DNA of 64,000 nt from assembly GCA_965240325.2 (NCBI GenBank), contig OZ251238.1:868001-932000 (forward strand). Direction: 5' to 3'. The notes under the pieces were generated by a model. It did no database searches and was not told where the DNA came from. It saw only the letters and a list, made by a program, of their open reading frames with translations. This document shows, piece by piece, positions 1 to 10,070 of the stretch (the stretch's first letter is position 1; every line of letters starts with the position of its first letter). Source of the DNA: Rebecca billardiae RCC1528. Taxonomy: Eukaryota > Haptophyta. The translations under genes and the position numbers were made by a program.

Positions 1-1470
1 CTCACGCAGGAGCTCGGCACGAGCCGGACCAAGGTTGTGGTGAAACTTACGACGAACTTTGGCGCCGGCGAGGCGCCCGTGAACCCGACGGCGCGGCTCA
101 CGCCAAACAATGGGCCGGGCACGCCGGTTTCGCTCGACGCGGTGTCGGACTGCCTAGGCGTGCCCGTCGTCGCCGACCCGTACAACCACGTGCCGCCGGC
201 GCCGCCGCCGTCGCCACCGCCGCCGCCGATCACGCCGCGCAGCCCGCCCGCCGCGCCGCCGCAGCCGCCGCCGAGCGAGAGCGACCCCAACCTGCTGCTC
301 GACCCGCAGGTGGCGCCCGGGGCGGGCGTCTTCAGGCCCAACGACGACCTCAACGTCGGTGGCGAGAGCACGGCGGGCACGAACAACGTGATCGACATCC
401 GCGACCTGTGGGACGTCATCCGGGAGGCCCTGGCCGACCCGCGCACGGGCGCGTGGACGCTCGGCGGGATCGTCTTCGGCGGCATCTTTGTGATCGGCCT
501 CATCGCCGGCGGTGTGTGGTACATCGTCACGCGCCGCCGGCGCAAGCGCGAGAGCACTTTCAGGGAGCTCTTCATCCCCGCGTTCGGCCTGGGCGGCTTT
601 CGCCTGCAGATTCGCCCACTCCTCGCCGCCAAGCCACTTGCCGTGGTTCCCCCGCCGCCGGCGGCGCCGCCCGTTCAGGTGGAGCGGCCGACCACCGACT
701 ACTCGTGGAGCTTCCTGCCCGGAGGGTCGAAGAAGCGCCCCGGGAGGCGCCCAAGCCTCGGCGATCCCAACGACCTGCGCGACGTGCCCGTCTCGGCGAG
801 CGGGATGCCCGTCGTGCTCGTGCAAAGCCCGCCGCAGCACTCGCGCCGGAGCTTCGGCGGCGGCGTCCGGCTGACGCCGCTGCCGAGCCCTGTCGGGAGG
901 ACCCCGAGCCTCGGCGGCAACCGGCCGACCAAGCTCCCCGCCACCCTGGACGATGACGTGTCCAGCCCGACGACCACGCCCGCCATCCAGAGCCGACGCC
1001 CGGGCGCGCTCCCCTTGACGCTCAGCCCCGACACGTCGCCGCAGGCCGCCGCGAGGCGCAGGCCCCCGCCGCCCGCCAGCCAGGAGGGTGTAGCCTCGAC
1101 CACGTTCCGTACGCGCCTGTCGTTCCTGCCGGCCTCGCCCCCCAAGATCCCCCGGCGCAGCTTGGACCGCAAAGACACGGGCGGGCGTCGCATCCTGCAT
1201 CAACCGGGTGGCAAGATCACGATCGGCCAGCTCGATAAGCCGCTCCGGCCGCCGTCCGACTCGGGCGCATCCGACTCGCTCGTGAGCTCGAGAATGGGAC
1301 CTCAGCCTCCGGATCCCGGCAAGGGCAACGCCACGCCCACGAACAAGCCGCCCTGGCGGCCGCCGCCGCCGCCGCCGTCCGATTCGAGCTCATCCGGCTC
1401 GCACGTGAGCTCCAGAACGGTGCCTCTGCCTCGGGATTCAGGCAAGGGCAACAACCCGCCGCCCAAGTAA
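1..1470 (+). CDS. Pro-rich single-pass membrane protein (5' end outside window)
   Basis: The frame is already open at base 1, so the start lies upstream. What is visible is an extracellular-looking segment ending in a proline stalk (PPPSPPPPP and similar runs, bases 190-280). A clear transmembrane helix follows at about 460-530 (GGIVFGGIFVIGLIAGGVWY), then a stop-transfer RRRRKR and a cytoplasmic tail of about 300 residues, rich in Pro, Ser and Arg and probably disordered. The tail ends with two similar copies of a Pro/Ser block containing SDS..S..VSSR and P.D.GKGN (about 1245-1330 and 1370-1460). Pro-rich stalks of this kind are common in algal wall and adhesion proteins, but no named domain is visible here. 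I do not assign a function. Confidence 0.75.
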   Translation, partial: LTQELGTSRTKVVVKLTTNFGAGEAPVNPTARLTPNNGPGTPVSLDAVSDCLGVPVVADPYNHVPPAPPPSPPPPPITPRSPPAAPPQPPPSESDPNLLLDPQVAPGAGVFRPNDDLNVGGESTAGTNNVIDIRDLWDVIREALADPRTGAWTLGGIVFGGIFVIGLIAGGVWYIVTRRRRKRESTFRELFIPAFGLGGFRLQIRPLLAAKPLAVVPPPPAAPPVQVERPTTDYSWSFLPGGSKKRPGRRPSLGDPNDLRDVPVSASGMPVVLVQSPPQHSRRSFGGGVRLTPLPSPVGRTPSLGGNRPTKLPATLDDDVSSPTTTPAIQSRRPGALPLTLSPDTSPQAAARRRPPPPASQEGVASTTFRTRLSFLPASPPKIPRRSLDRKDTGGRRILHQPGGKITIGQLDKPLRPPSDSGASDSLVSSRMGPQPPDPGKGNATPTNKPPWRPPPPPPSDSSSSGSHVSSRTVPLPRDSGKGNNPPPK

Positions 1471-2024
1471 CCAGCCGTCGCCGCCGCCATCGCCGTCCGT
1501 CGCAACCGAGTCCGAGTCCGACCGTCCCCGGACAGCCGCGGACAGGCAGAAGTGACGACGCATCCGAACTCGATCAAGGCAGGGTCAGGGCCCGCGGCCC
1601 CGCAACTCCTGCGCGGCGCCGTTCCGGCGGTTCTTTCCACTTCCAGCACGGGCGGCTCAGCACCTGTTTGCACACATCATGTCCATGGTGATGGTGCCCC
1701 CGGACCGTGATGCCCATGGCCACTACGGGCTGCCATATGAGTCATCATCCGTCCATGTCATCAGTCAGCTTGAGCACAGCATGCATCCGCGCCATCATCG
1801 TACGTCCGATCGCGGACGCAGAGTGTGATATGACTGATGAATCGCCGCGATGCCCGATGATCTGATTCTGATGAGTAACACCCGTAGTTCAGAAAAAACG
1901 CCAGTCTGCGGCGGAGCGCAGTCAGACGACGCTCGGAGTCGGAGTACCCAGGGTAAGTTACTTGCCCCCTGGCCGTACTCGTCCGTGCCCAGGGGTGCAA
2001 GCCAGCCGTTGGGAGAGGCGCCAC
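1471..2024. other. Intergenic spacer
   Basis: Lies between the stop of the Pro-rich membrane protein and the stop of the convergent Cys-rich gene. It holds only short frames without domain character and is lower in GC than the flanking genes. I see no RNA gene or repeat. Confidence 0.5.
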
Positions 2025-2459
2025 CTAGCGCAGCATCGACTGTGCCGACGGCGCGATCCCGAATGAGGGGTAGCAGAAGATGAAGAACTTCCCAAATGTG
2101 ATCGGGACACCGTCCGCACCGGGCGGGCACGAGCAGCTCTCAACGCAGCAGCAGACCTGATCCTGCGTCGCGGAGGGGTCGAGGAGTGGTGACGAAGACG
2201 GTCAGGTCACATGCCCGCGCGGGCGCACAGCCCCCTCGCTTACGCGCGCACGAACCTGCATTCTGAACACGGGCTTGAAGCCGCCGATGTTGCAGTCGCA
2301 CAGAATGAACTTCTTGGGAGATTCGCCGAGCTTTAGGCAGTAGCTGCACTCGAAGCAGAAGATATGCCAGCTGCCGGAGAAGCCGATGCACGCGGGGATG
2401 TCGATGTAGAGCGAAGTGTTGCAGCAGATGCACCCGTCAAAGCCGAGGAGGCCGCCCAT
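2025..2459 (-). CDS. Small Cys-rich protein, two exons
   Basis: Exon 1 is 2256-2459 and exon 2 is 2025-2162, joined in phase 0 across a 93-bp intron (GTTCGTGCG...GACGCAG), giving 113 residues. The protein is dense in cysteine and aromatics. Exon 1 has GCICCNTSLYIDIP, FCFECSYCLKLG and FILCDCNIGG. Exon 2 continues without a break with DQVCCCVESCSCPPG, then GKFFIFCYPSFGIAP. Paired CC/CxxC clusters in both exons, and the smooth join, make the model convincing. I chose the ATG in front of GGLLGFDGC. An in-frame ATG 54 bp upstream is possible but would add Arg-rich sequence unlike the rest. There are no obvious signal peptide or full-length TM helices. I do not know its function; metal binding or disulphide bonding is plausible. 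Confidence 0.78.
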
Positions 2460-2713
2460 TGCGCAATGCTCACCGCGCAACGATCGTCGGCCGCGGCTCG
2501 CAACTGACGACAAGCCTCCCCGTCCGGTACGGTTAACGGTACGTACAGTTTACTAAGAATAAGAGACGCGTATGATCGTACCCACACACAGTACTGATGT
2601 GCTGCTAAAATCTACGACGACATGATCGATATACGCCTTAAACCAAGTGTGCACGTTAAATCATAGTAAACTGTACAACATCGATACAGTATCGAGAATC
2701 GATCGAAATCTCG
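2460..2713. promoter_or_regulatory. Divergent promoter region, Cys-rich gene / sulfotransferase
   Basis: A 254-bp spacer separates two start codons pointing away from each other. It is AT-richer than the flanking coding sequence and contains AT-rich stretches around 2540-2570 and 2600-2710. No clear TATA box or known element can be asserted. Confidence 0.45.
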
Positions 2714-4045
2714 ATGAAATCGAATGCCTCGGCCGCAATCAAGATGCGGGCGAGCGGCGCGTCCTGGCTCGCGGTGTGCATGGCCGCCTCCGTGGCGTCC
2801 AAGCGGTGGAACCTCCCCGACGGCGAGGTTTGCGTTAGCGAGCTGAGCGCCGGGCCGCAGAGCACAAACGGCCGCGTGCCGCGCAACGAGAGCGAGCTGC
2901 GCCCCGTCCCGCGGGAGGTGCTGCGCTGCGGCGACGGCGGCACGTTCCTGCCCCGCGTGGCCAACGGCACGTCCAATGTTCTGCGGACCTTCGGCGCCGG
3001 CCTGCTCGTCTTCACGCCCGTCGCCAAGTCGGGCACGTCGACGATGCGCGCGGTCCTCAGCGCGTACATGCGCCGGGAGGCGCGCGAGCGGCACGCGCCG
3101 CGCTTTCTCCGTCTGCACGCCGGCCTGCGGTGCTACTCGCGCGGGTACTGCGGGCGCTTCGCGGAGGCCGGCGCGGACGAGCTGCACCGGCACACCGTCG
3201 TGCAGGGCGCGTACGCCCACTGCCGCGTGCTCTGGGCGAGCGAGCAGGGCGAAGCACGCCCGTGCGTGCACGTGATGCTGCTGCGCCACCCGGTCGAGCG
3301 GATGGTGAGCGACTACCGCTGGTTCTGCACGGGCTGCGCCGAGGCGTGCAGTCACTGCGGCCACCCGATCTTCCGCACGACCCCGTTCGGCCGACGCTGC
3401 CCCCAGCTCTCCCTGCTCGAGTACGCCTCCCTGGTGGGCAACGTGTACGCGGAGGAGCTCTCGGGCATGAACGCGTGCAGGGCGTGCGCGCCGCCCGTCG
3501 TCTTCTCCGACTTTGGCGTGCCGCTGCCGTTCAAGAAGCAATGCACCGGCGTGCAGCGCCGCGTGCGCCCCGACGAGCCGGGCCTCGAGCCCGGCGCGTA
3601 CGCGCGCGCCAAGGAGGCGCTGCTCTCCGACGATCTCTTCCCGATCGTCCTCGAGAACGTGACGCAGGCGCACGGCAGCTGCCTGAGCGTGCCGCTCGTG
3701 CTGGGCGAGCGCTTCGACTGGCCGTTCATGCGCGAGCACAGCGGCACGGCGCTGGCGAGCACGCACGCGAACGACAACTCGGCGAGCAAGAGCGCGCCGC
3801 GCAACACGCCCACCGCGGCCGAGCTCGAGTCTCTGCACGAGCTGCTGCGTGTCGATCTGGCGCTGTACGCGCACGCGGTGCGCAAGTTTGGGCGGTACGT
3901 GCACGACACGCCGCGCCTCCGCGAGAGCGTGACGCGTGCCGGCGCAGCGGGTGGCGACTGTGAGGACGGCTCGAGCCGAGCAGCCGAGCGCGCGATGCCA
4001 TCGTCGGATCATCGCGCTGCTGATGATGCTGATGCTGCGCTATAA
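2714..4045 (+). CDS. Sulfotransferase family protein (Golgi carbohydrate type)
   Basis: A single-exon protein of 443 residues. It has both PAPS-binding signatures of sulfotransferases. The 5'-phosphosulfate loop is VFTPVAKSGTST (residues 99-110, K105-S-G-T108). The 3'-phosphate site is LLRHPVERMVSDYRWF (R191 and S199). The C-terminal helix ELESLHELLRVDLALYAHA is the membrane-type sulfotransferase ending. A short hydrophobic segment (residues 15-29) could act as signal anchor, and several N-glycosylation sequons and many cysteines suit a Golgi-lumen enzyme acting on glycans. ATG at 2714 is used; Met11 is an alternative start. The substrate cannot be read from the sequence. The last ~35 residues are low complexity. 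Confidence 0.85.
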   Translation: MKSNASAAIKMRASGASWLAVCMAASVASKRWNLPDGEVCVSELSAGPQSTNGRVPRNESELRPVPREVLRCGDGGTFLPRVANGTSNVLRTFGAGLLVFTPVAKSGTSTMRAVLSAYMRREARERHAPRFLRLHAGLRCYSRGYCGRFAEAGADELHRHTVVQGAYAHCRVLWASEQGEARPCVHVMLLRHPVERMVSDYRWFCTGCAEACSHCGHPIFRTTPFGRRCPQLSLLEYASLVGNVYAEELSGMNACRACAPPVVFSDFGVPLPFKKQCTGVQRRVRPDEPGLEPGAYARAKEALLSDDLFPIVLENVTQAHGSCLSVPLVLGERFDWPFMREHSGTALASTHANDNSASKSAPRNTPTAAELESLHELLRVDLALYAHAVRKFGRYVHDTPRLRESVTRAGAAGGDCEDGSSRAAERAMPSSDHRAADDADAAL

Positions 4046-4307
4046 TAATAAGGCGGTGCCGCCGTATATATGGCTCATCGGGCGGCTCGGCCGCGACGAT
4101 GACCCGTCACGGATATAGCTAGCGCGCAGCGCAGATATATGATTATTCGCGCCATCACGGTAGATCGATCGATGAGTCGATGCTGTAGTCATCAGTTGAT
4201 GCATCATGCTGTAATATGGGCTCATAGGACTGCTGCTGCGTCGTGCTGTCTACTCGGCTGAGCGCCCCGGTGCCGCTGAGGCACAGGGCGGCGGTTACGA
4301 GTGTCGA

Positions 4308-7187
4308 TCACGCGCCGTCCAGGTCGTCAGCCGGGGGCGTGCCCACCGACGTCATCGCGCCGTCGTGATCGCCCACGTCGCCGCTGCTCTGTTCGCCCGA
4401 GCTGCGGCGCGCGCCGCCGCCGCGGGCCGTCGCGGCGAGCCGCGCGCGCGTGCCGCCACCGCTCGCACTGCCTGTGCCGCTGCCGGCGCTGCCGGAGCGG
4501 CGCTCGCGCTCGGCAGGGCGCAGGGGCGGCGTGAGGGTGGCGCCCGCGGCGCCGGACGGCGAGCCGTCAGGCCTGTGCGGCCCTCCGACTTCCGAGGGCG
4601 CGTCCCTCGCCGTGGGCGACGGAGCGGGCGGCCCCCGCGAGCGCGGCGGCGGCGGCGGTCCCGGTGGCAGCGCCGTCGCACCGCCAGCGCCGCCGCTCCC
4701 GCCGGCCGGCCTGGCCGGCGCGGCGAGTGGCGCAAAGCCGCCTGGTGACGCGCCTGCCTCCGGCTGCTGCGCGGCGCGCGGGCCGCCGAGCAGTGGCGTG
4801 GCCACATCGCGCGCTGGCGTGAGCTCGCGGTGAGCGTCCGCCCGCGCCGCCGCGCGCGCGCGCGCGGCCGCTCCGGAGGCGGGCGTCATCGGCCGCTGCG
4901 CCGCCGAGCGCGGTGCCGCGGTGCCCGCCGCACCGCCGCCGCGCGCGCCGAGTCGCGCGGCGCGCTCCGCGTGCGCGCAGCAGCACAGCTGGCAGAGCAG
5001 TGCACGCGCGCTCGCCGCGACGCGCGCGAGCGCGGCGAGCAGCTGCGCGGCGAGCCGGCCGACGGGCGTGTGCCCGAGCCGCCGCGCCGCGCGCGCAAGC
5101 GCCACGCCGCCGTGCGCCGAGCGCGCGGCGGAGGAGTCGAGCCGCGCGATGGCTCGCTGCACGCGTGCCCCCATCAGCGGGCTGCGCTCGAACGGCGGGC
5201 GCTCGGGGCCGTACCGTGCGCCGCGGCGGCGATCGGCCGCGGGGCGGTGCAGGTACCCCCGGATGTACAGATCGCCGGACTCCGTCGTCACCGGGCGGAT
5301 GGACACGCCCGCGAGCGCGGCGCGCGCGCGCCCTTCCTCCAAGCTCGCACTGAGCGGCGCCGGCGATCGGAGAGCTGGAAGTCGGTCGGCAAGCGCTGGG
5401 CTCGGCGCGCCGCCGGAGCAGTGCTCGCCGCGCAGCATGGCGCGCGGCACGGCCTCCACGCTGCCCGGCGGCTCGTCGCCCGCGCCCTCGCCCGGCGCGC
5501 CCGCGCCCATGCCGGACGCGCCGCCGCCGCCGCCGCCGCGCCGTGGAATGGCGATGGGCGGTGAGCGCTGCGCGCTGAAGAGCCTTGCCTCGCGGCGCGC
5601 GGCGCGCCGCGCCGCCTTTGCGAGCGGCGAGCGCGCGGCGGGGCCCGGCGGCGGCAGCGGCACGGCGCCCACCCCGCCGAGCCCGAGCTCGGCGCTGCGC
5701 GCGAAGCGGCCGTGGCCGAGCGGCAGGAACGGCCCGGGGAAGCTGCGGAGCAGCGCCCAGCGCGTGCCAGCGAAGAAGGCATGCGATTTCACGTCGGCGC
5801 CGCCGCGCGGGCCGCTCCCGAGCCGCTCGGCGGGGCACTTCTCGAGCAGAGCGTCCACGAGCTCCCGCGCCGCGCGCGAGACCGGCGGCAGCCCGCTCCG
5901 CGCGGGCGTGGGCGGCGGCTCCCGCGGCGGCGCCGAGACGATCGCGCGGAGCAGCGTGCTCCGATCCGAGCCATCGAACGGCCTCTGCCCGTGGAGTGCC
6001 TCATAGAGGAAGCAACCCAGGGCCCACCAGTCTCGCTCCGGGTCCGCGCCCGACGCGGCGGCGGGCGGCGGGGTGGGCGGGGACGCGCGTGGCGTGCCGC
6101 CGCCGCCGCCGCCACCGCCGCCACCGCCGCCCTTGCCCCCGGGCCCACTGCCGCTGAGGATCGCGCGCAGCATCGACTGCCCAGGCGGCGCAGTCGGCGC
6201 CGGCGCCGCGGCGCCGCGCGCTCGCGCGGGCGGCGGCTCGGCCGCGGCGGGCGATGCGACCGGTGCGAGCTCTGCCGCGCGCTGGGCCGCGCCGGACAGC
6301 GAGGACGGGCCGGCTGGCGCGCCGCGCCCGCGACGCGGCATGGGGCTCGTCGCGGGCGGCTTCACCGCGCCCGCCACGCCCGCGCGCGCCGCCGCCGCCG
6401 AGCCCGCGCCACACCGCGCCGGCGGCGCGAGCGGCGGCGAGGGCTTCAGGTCAGCCGGCATGAAGCCGGGGGGCACGCTCAGCAGCACCTCGGGCGCGAG
6501 GTAGGGCAGGGTGCCCACGATGTACGGGCCCTCGGCGCGCATCCGCCTGGGCGTCGCGGGCAGCCGCGCCGGCCGCCGCGCGCCCAGCCGCAGCAGCCGG
6601 TCGCGCAGTCCGCGGAGGCCGCGGCGCGGCGGCGGCGGCGGCGGCGACTGCGCGTCGCGCGCCGCCGGCGGCGCGGCGAGCGCCGGGGGCGGCGGCTCGA
6701 CGATCGCGGCGAGGTCAAAGTCGGCGAGGCGCACGTGCCCCGCCGCCGAGAGCAGCACGTTCTCCGGCTTGAGGTCGCGGTAGATCACGCCGTGCACGTG
6801 CAGGAACTCGAGAGCGCACACGATCTCAGCCGCGTAGAACCGAGCGGCGCACTCGGGCATGCGCGCGTACGGCTGGCGCTGGAGCAGCTCGAAGAGGTCG
6901 CCGCCGGGCGCGTACTCGAGGACGAGGTACGCCCACCGCTCGTCCTGGAACGCGCTGCGCAGCCCGACCACGAACGGGTGCTCGATCATGCGCAGCACGC
7001 TCAGCTCGGTGAGCGCGCGCGACACGCGGCCGCGCCGCACGAGGTCGAGCTTGTCCATGCGCTTCACGGCGGCGAGCTCACCACTGTGGACGTGGCGCGC
7101 GAGGAAGACCGTGGCGATGTGCCCGTCGCCCAGGAGGCGCACGCGCTCCCACGCTTCCGAGGCCTCCGCCGCGCCGGCGGGCCGCAT
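4308..7187 (-). CDS. AGC-family Ser/Thr protein kinase with DFD motif and long insertions
   Basis: 959 residues, single exon. Kinase landmarks in order: Gly loop GDGHIATV (20-27), VAIK-equivalent AAVKR with K42, alpha-C Glu61, hinge LEYAPGGDLFELL, catalytic loop YRDLKPEN (D138, K140, N143), and DFD instead of DFG (D156-F157-D158). Then VGTLPYLAPEVL and, after a large insertion, DWWALGCFLYEALHGQRPF. DFD plus an insertion in the activation region is typical of the AGC VIII group (phototropin/PINOID-like, fungal nrc-2/Kin82). Two insertions, one before VGT and one of about 150 residues after APE containing a poly-Gly run, interrupt the C-lobe. The last ~500 residues are Ala/Arg/Pro-rich with no recognised domain. 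It may be cut by unseen introns, though no stop requires one. Confidence 0.85.
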   Translation of the reverse strand: MRPAGAAEASEAWERVRLLGDGHIATVFLARHVHSGELAAVKRMDKLDLVRRGRVSRALTELSVLRMIEHPFVVGLRSAFQDERWAYLVLEYAPGGDLFELLQRQPYARMPECAARFYAAEIVCALEFLHVHGVIYRDLKPENVLLSAAGHVRLADFDLAAIVEPPPPALAAPPAARDAQSPPPPPPRRGLRGLRDRLLRLGARRPARLPATPRRMRAEGPYIVGTLPYLAPEVLLSVPPGFMPADLKPSPPLAPPARCGAGSAAAARAGVAGAVKPPATSPMPRRGRGAPAGPSSLSGAAQRAAELAPVASPAAAEPPPARARGAAAPAPTAPPGQSMLRAILSGSGPGGKGGGGGGGGGGGGTPRASPPTPPPAAASGADPERDWWALGCFLYEALHGQRPFDGSDRSTLLRAIVSAPPREPPPTPARSGLPPVSRAARELVDALLEKCPAERLGSGPRGGADVKSHAFFAGTRWALLRSFPGPFLPLGHGRFARSAELGLGGVGAVPLPPPGPAARSPLAKAARRAARREARLFSAQRSPPIAIPRRGGGGGGASGMGAGAPGEGAGDEPPGSVEAVPRAMLRGEHCSGGAPSPALADRLPALRSPAPLSASLEEGRARAALAGVSIRPVTTESGDLYIRGYLHRPAADRRRGARYGPERPPFERSPLMGARVQRAIARLDSSAARSAHGGVALARAARRLGHTPVGRLAAQLLAALARVAASARALLCQLCCCAHAERAARLGARGGGAAGTAAPRSAAQRPMTPASGAAARARAAARADAHRELTPARDVATPLLGGPRAAQQPEAGASPGGFAPLAAPARPAGGSGGAGGATALPPGPPPPPRSRGPPAPSPTARDAPSEVGGPHRPDGSPSGAAGATLTPPLRPAERERRSGSAGSGTGSASGGGTRARLAATARGGGARRSSGEQSSGDVGDHDGAMTSVGTPPADDLDGA

Positions 7188-7486
7188 CTTGATGAGCCGT
7201 GCGCCAAGCGCACCTGGAGCCGTGGAAAATGCGCGTCGGCGCGCAGTGCACGGAAAAACATCCCGCTCCAGGCTGGCGGCGGTTGGCAGGGATCCGGGCG
7301 CGCATCGGCATTCGGCAGTCGATCCGGCTGACGAGCGTGCGCAGCGGCTGCATCGGTTACAAAAGTGGTGCCCGCGCGCAAGTTGGGCTGTGCAAGCCGG
7401 CCGGTTGCACCTGCCGTCGAAGGTTGAGCGCGACGAGACGGACAGCCTCCACGGCGGTTAGAGTGCGCGTGAACGCTGGGCGGTCA
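7188..7486. promoter_or_regulatory. Divergent promoter region, kinase / Myb
   Basis: The kinase start (7187) and the Myb ATG (7487) face away across 299 bp. The frame of the Myb gene stays open upstream, so its start could lie earlier, but that stretch has no protein character and no upstream ATG convincingly fits. Confidence 0.45.
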
Positions 7487-9403
7487 ATGGAGACCGCAAC
7501 TGACGACACCTCGGCGATGGCGGGCGCTCACGCGGGCGCCGGTGCCACGCACGCGTCCTCGCACGCGTCTCCGACCGGCGCTGCCGCGCCGCCCGCCGGC
7601 CCCGCGCCTGCAACGCCGGGGCGGGCCGGCGCGCCGGCTGTTGACGGCGGCGCATCTCCCGCGTCGACGAGCCCGGCAGGCAGCAGCGTGCCGGGCGAGT
7701 CGGGGAAGAAGATCTCGTCGAACGTGAAGAAGGCGTGGTCCGCCGAGGAGGACGCCACGCTCCTACGCATGATCGAGGAGCACGGCGCGCAGAACTGGTC
7801 CACTATCGCGAGCCACCTCGAGGGCCGCGTGGGCAAGCAGTGCCGCGAGCGCTGGTTCAACCACCTGTGCCCCGAGGTGAAGAAGGGCGACTGGACGGCG
7901 GAGGAGGACCGTATCATCATGGAGTCGGTCAAGGAGCTCGGCACGTGCTGGTCCAAGATCGTCAAGCTGCTCCCTGGCCGCACGGACAACGCGATCAAGA
8001 ACCGGTACAACTCGACGATGCGCAAGAACCTGCGCGCGCTGCTCAAGCCCAAGCCCGCGCCGCCGGCGGAGGGCGAGGGCGAGGCCAAGCCGAAGAAGAA
8101 GAAGAAGAAGTCGAAGCCTGCCGCCGCCCGCGCCGCCGACGACGACGGCGCCGCCGCGCCCGCGGGCGCGGACGGCGCGGACGCTGAGTCGGCGGCCGCG
8201 CGCACGCCCGCGGGCGCCAAGCGCAAGGCCGGCGGCGCCGGCAGCAGCGGCAGCAAGGGGAAGGGGGCGAAGCGGCCCAAGTCGGCGGGCGCCTCCTCTG
8301 ACGGCGCCGCCTCGCCCAAGCCCTCCCCCGCCAGCGCCCTCGCCATCGCCATCTCCGCCGTCACCGAGGACGACGACGACGACAGCACGCACGTGCTGCC
8401 CGAGCTGTCGCGCGCACTCTACTCGCCCCTCTCCGAGCCGGGCTCCGCCAACAACCCGGAGGAGCGCGAGCGGCTGCGCGCGCTGCTGGACTGCTCGACG
8501 CCGCAGCTCGAGCTCGCGCCCGTCGGCGCGCGCTCCTCCACGCACGGCGGCGGGCTGCTCTCCTTCGGCCTCGGCTCCGTCAGCTCGGACGCGCACCGCA
8601 TGTCGACGGCCGTGAGCGGCCTCGGCGGCAGCGGCGGCGGCTTCCCCGGAGTCCACGAGAGCGACCTGCTCGACGCGGCGGACGCGTCGGCGGACACGGA
8701 CGAGCACGGGCTCGTCGTGATCGGCCGCTCGATGCAGCTCTGCTCCGGCACCTCGGACACCACCACGCGCACGCTCATGCTCTCGCCGTCCGACTCGCCG
8801 ACGACGATCCCAGCGGGCGCGATGCGGCGCGCGCCCGCGCCGAGCGCGTCGCAGCTCGGCCGCTCCGGCAAGGACACGAGCGCGGAGCTCGTCGTGCGCA
8901 TCCGGGGCAAGGGCCTGCCGCCGGTCGAGGCGCGCGGCAGCGTGCGCCGCGACTCGAGCACCGACGCCCTGCTCATGCCGCCGCCGCCAACGGGCGCGCG
9001 CCGGCAGCCGCGTGCGGGCGCGCCCACCCTCGCCGCGGGCTCCCTCCAGAACGAGGCCGACTCGGTCGCACGGCTGGCTGAGGACGAGGAGGAGCTGCGG
9101 AGGGCGGTGCAGAGCGTGCTGCAGGCGCGCGACGGCTCGGACGCGAAGAGCTACGACACGCGGCACGCGCCGCGCCCCGGAAAGATCGACCTCGCCGCGG
9201 CCGCGTCGGTTGGCGAGGCGCTCGGCCGCGCGCTCTACGGCAGCGGACGAGGCGCGCGGCTAACGCCCGGCGGCGCCGGCACGCCGCTCGACGAGCTGCG
9301 CGATATCGACTCGGCGGCGCTGGTCGAGTCGCTGATGCACTCGCCCGCGCTCACGCCGGGCGCGCTGCAGGCGCTCGAGAGGCACCTCGCGTTGGCGCAC
9401 TGA
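7487..9403 (+). CDS. R2R3-Myb transcription factor
   Basis: 638 residues from the ATG at 7487. After an Ala/Pro/Ser-rich leader come two Myb repeats. The first is about 81-128, starting [13 protein letters not shown] with W84, W104 and W123 and ending [11 protein letters not shown]. The second is about 132-179, [12 protein letters not shown] with W136 and W155 and ending [15 protein letters not shown]. These match R2 and R3 of c-Myb-type DNA-binding domains, so it should bind MYB recognition elements in the nucleus. A lysine block [10 protein letters not shown] after R3 looks like a nuclear localisation signal. The remaining ~430 residues are low-complexity Ser/Ala/Asp-rich and resemble a regulatory tail. 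No R1 repeat is visible. Targets are unknown. Confidence 0.92.
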   Translation: METATDDTSAMAGAHAGAGATHASSHASPTGAAAPPAGPAPATPGRAGAPAVDGGASPASTSPAGSSVPGESGKKISSNVKKAWSAEEDATLLRMIEEHGAQNWSTIASHLEGRVGKQCRERWFNHLCPEVKKGDWTAEEDRIIMESVKELGTCWSKIVKLLPGRTDNAIKNRYNSTMRKNLRALLKPKPAPPAEGEGEAKPKKKKKKSKPAAARAADDDGAAAPAGADGADAESAAARTPAGAKRKAGGAGSSGSKGKGAKRPKSAGASSDGAASPKPSPASALAIAISAVTEDDDDDSTHVLPELSRALYSPLSEPGSANNPEERERLRALLDCSTPQLELAPVGARSSTHGGGLLSFGLGSVSSDAHRMSTAVSGLGGSGGGFPGVHESDLLDAADASADTDEHGLVVIGRSMQLCSGTSDTTTRTLMLSPSDSPTTIPAGAMRRAPAPSASQLGRSGKDTSAELVVRIRGKGLPPVEARGSVRRDSSTDALLMPPPPTGARRQPRAGAPTLAAGSLQNEADSVARLAEDEEELRRAVQSVLQARDGSDAKSYDTRHAPRPGKIDLAAAASVGEALGRALYGSGRGARLTPGGAGTPLDELRDIDSAALVESLMHSPALTPGALQALERHLALAH

Positions 9404-10070
9404 GAGCGAGCCGGCGCGGCCAGGGCGTGGCGCAGCGGCCGCGGGGCGAGTGGGACCGTGAGGGCCAGCTCGCGCCGCGGGCCGTGCGCGCGCGCGCGCG
9501 CGCGGAGCCCTGACTCGACGCGCGGCTCGGCTTCCGATGCCGCACTGGCTCCACGGCGCGTCCGTGCTGCGGTCCGCCCTCGACGGCCATCGCGAGACCG
9601 TGCCGCAGTCCGATGGCTCCAGCCAGCCCGGCGCCGCCGCTGGCCGGAAGCGGCCTCGATTGCCCGCTGGGCTCGCGTGCGGCCCGTGCCGTGGAGATGA
9701 CTTGGATCAGGCTGCGGCCATTCCGCATTCGTCAGAGCAGGTCATCTGACGACGGGCAGCAAAATCCGGTGATCAAACTTTTAGAAATGCAGCGGGTTTT
9801 TCACCGCTTTTTTGATGGCAAATGCCAAATGGCGCCGTTCGTGCCGAGGACCGGTGCCGAGCGAGCGTGAGATGAAAATGACTGCCAAGGTCCGGGTGGA
9901 AAGTTTCGGAGGAGTTCGACGAATCGACGGCGGATCCGGCAATCTCACGTGCGTCCGCACGGGCGGCAAACGGGCGCAAACCGTCCCGCGCGAACGCCTG
10001 ACTTCGGTCCACCACGAGAACCGACCGAGGAACAGTCCGCGCGCAACCCGTCCGCCCGCCCGCCCGCCCG
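9404..10070. other. Intergenic spacer
   Basis: 667 bp between the Myb stop and the methyltransferase ATG. It starts GC-rich, then becomes AT-richer around 9750-9830. Reading frames here have no domain character. It presumably holds the 3' region of one gene and the promoter of the next. Confidence 0.5.

Noticed and set aside
154-1203. Long minus-strand ORF opposite the Pro-rich membrane protein
   Set aside because: Arg/Ala/Gly-rich mirror of a GC-rich coding strand, with no domain or targeting signal; an antisense shadow.
2612-4012. 466-residue minus-strand ORF opposite the sulfotransferase
   Set aside because: The plus strand carries both PAPS motifs in one frame; the minus frame is compositional.
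7763-9166. 467-residue minus-strand ORF opposite the Myb gene
   Set aside because: Leu/Arg/Ala-rich mirror frame; the Myb repeats on the plus strand are unambiguous.
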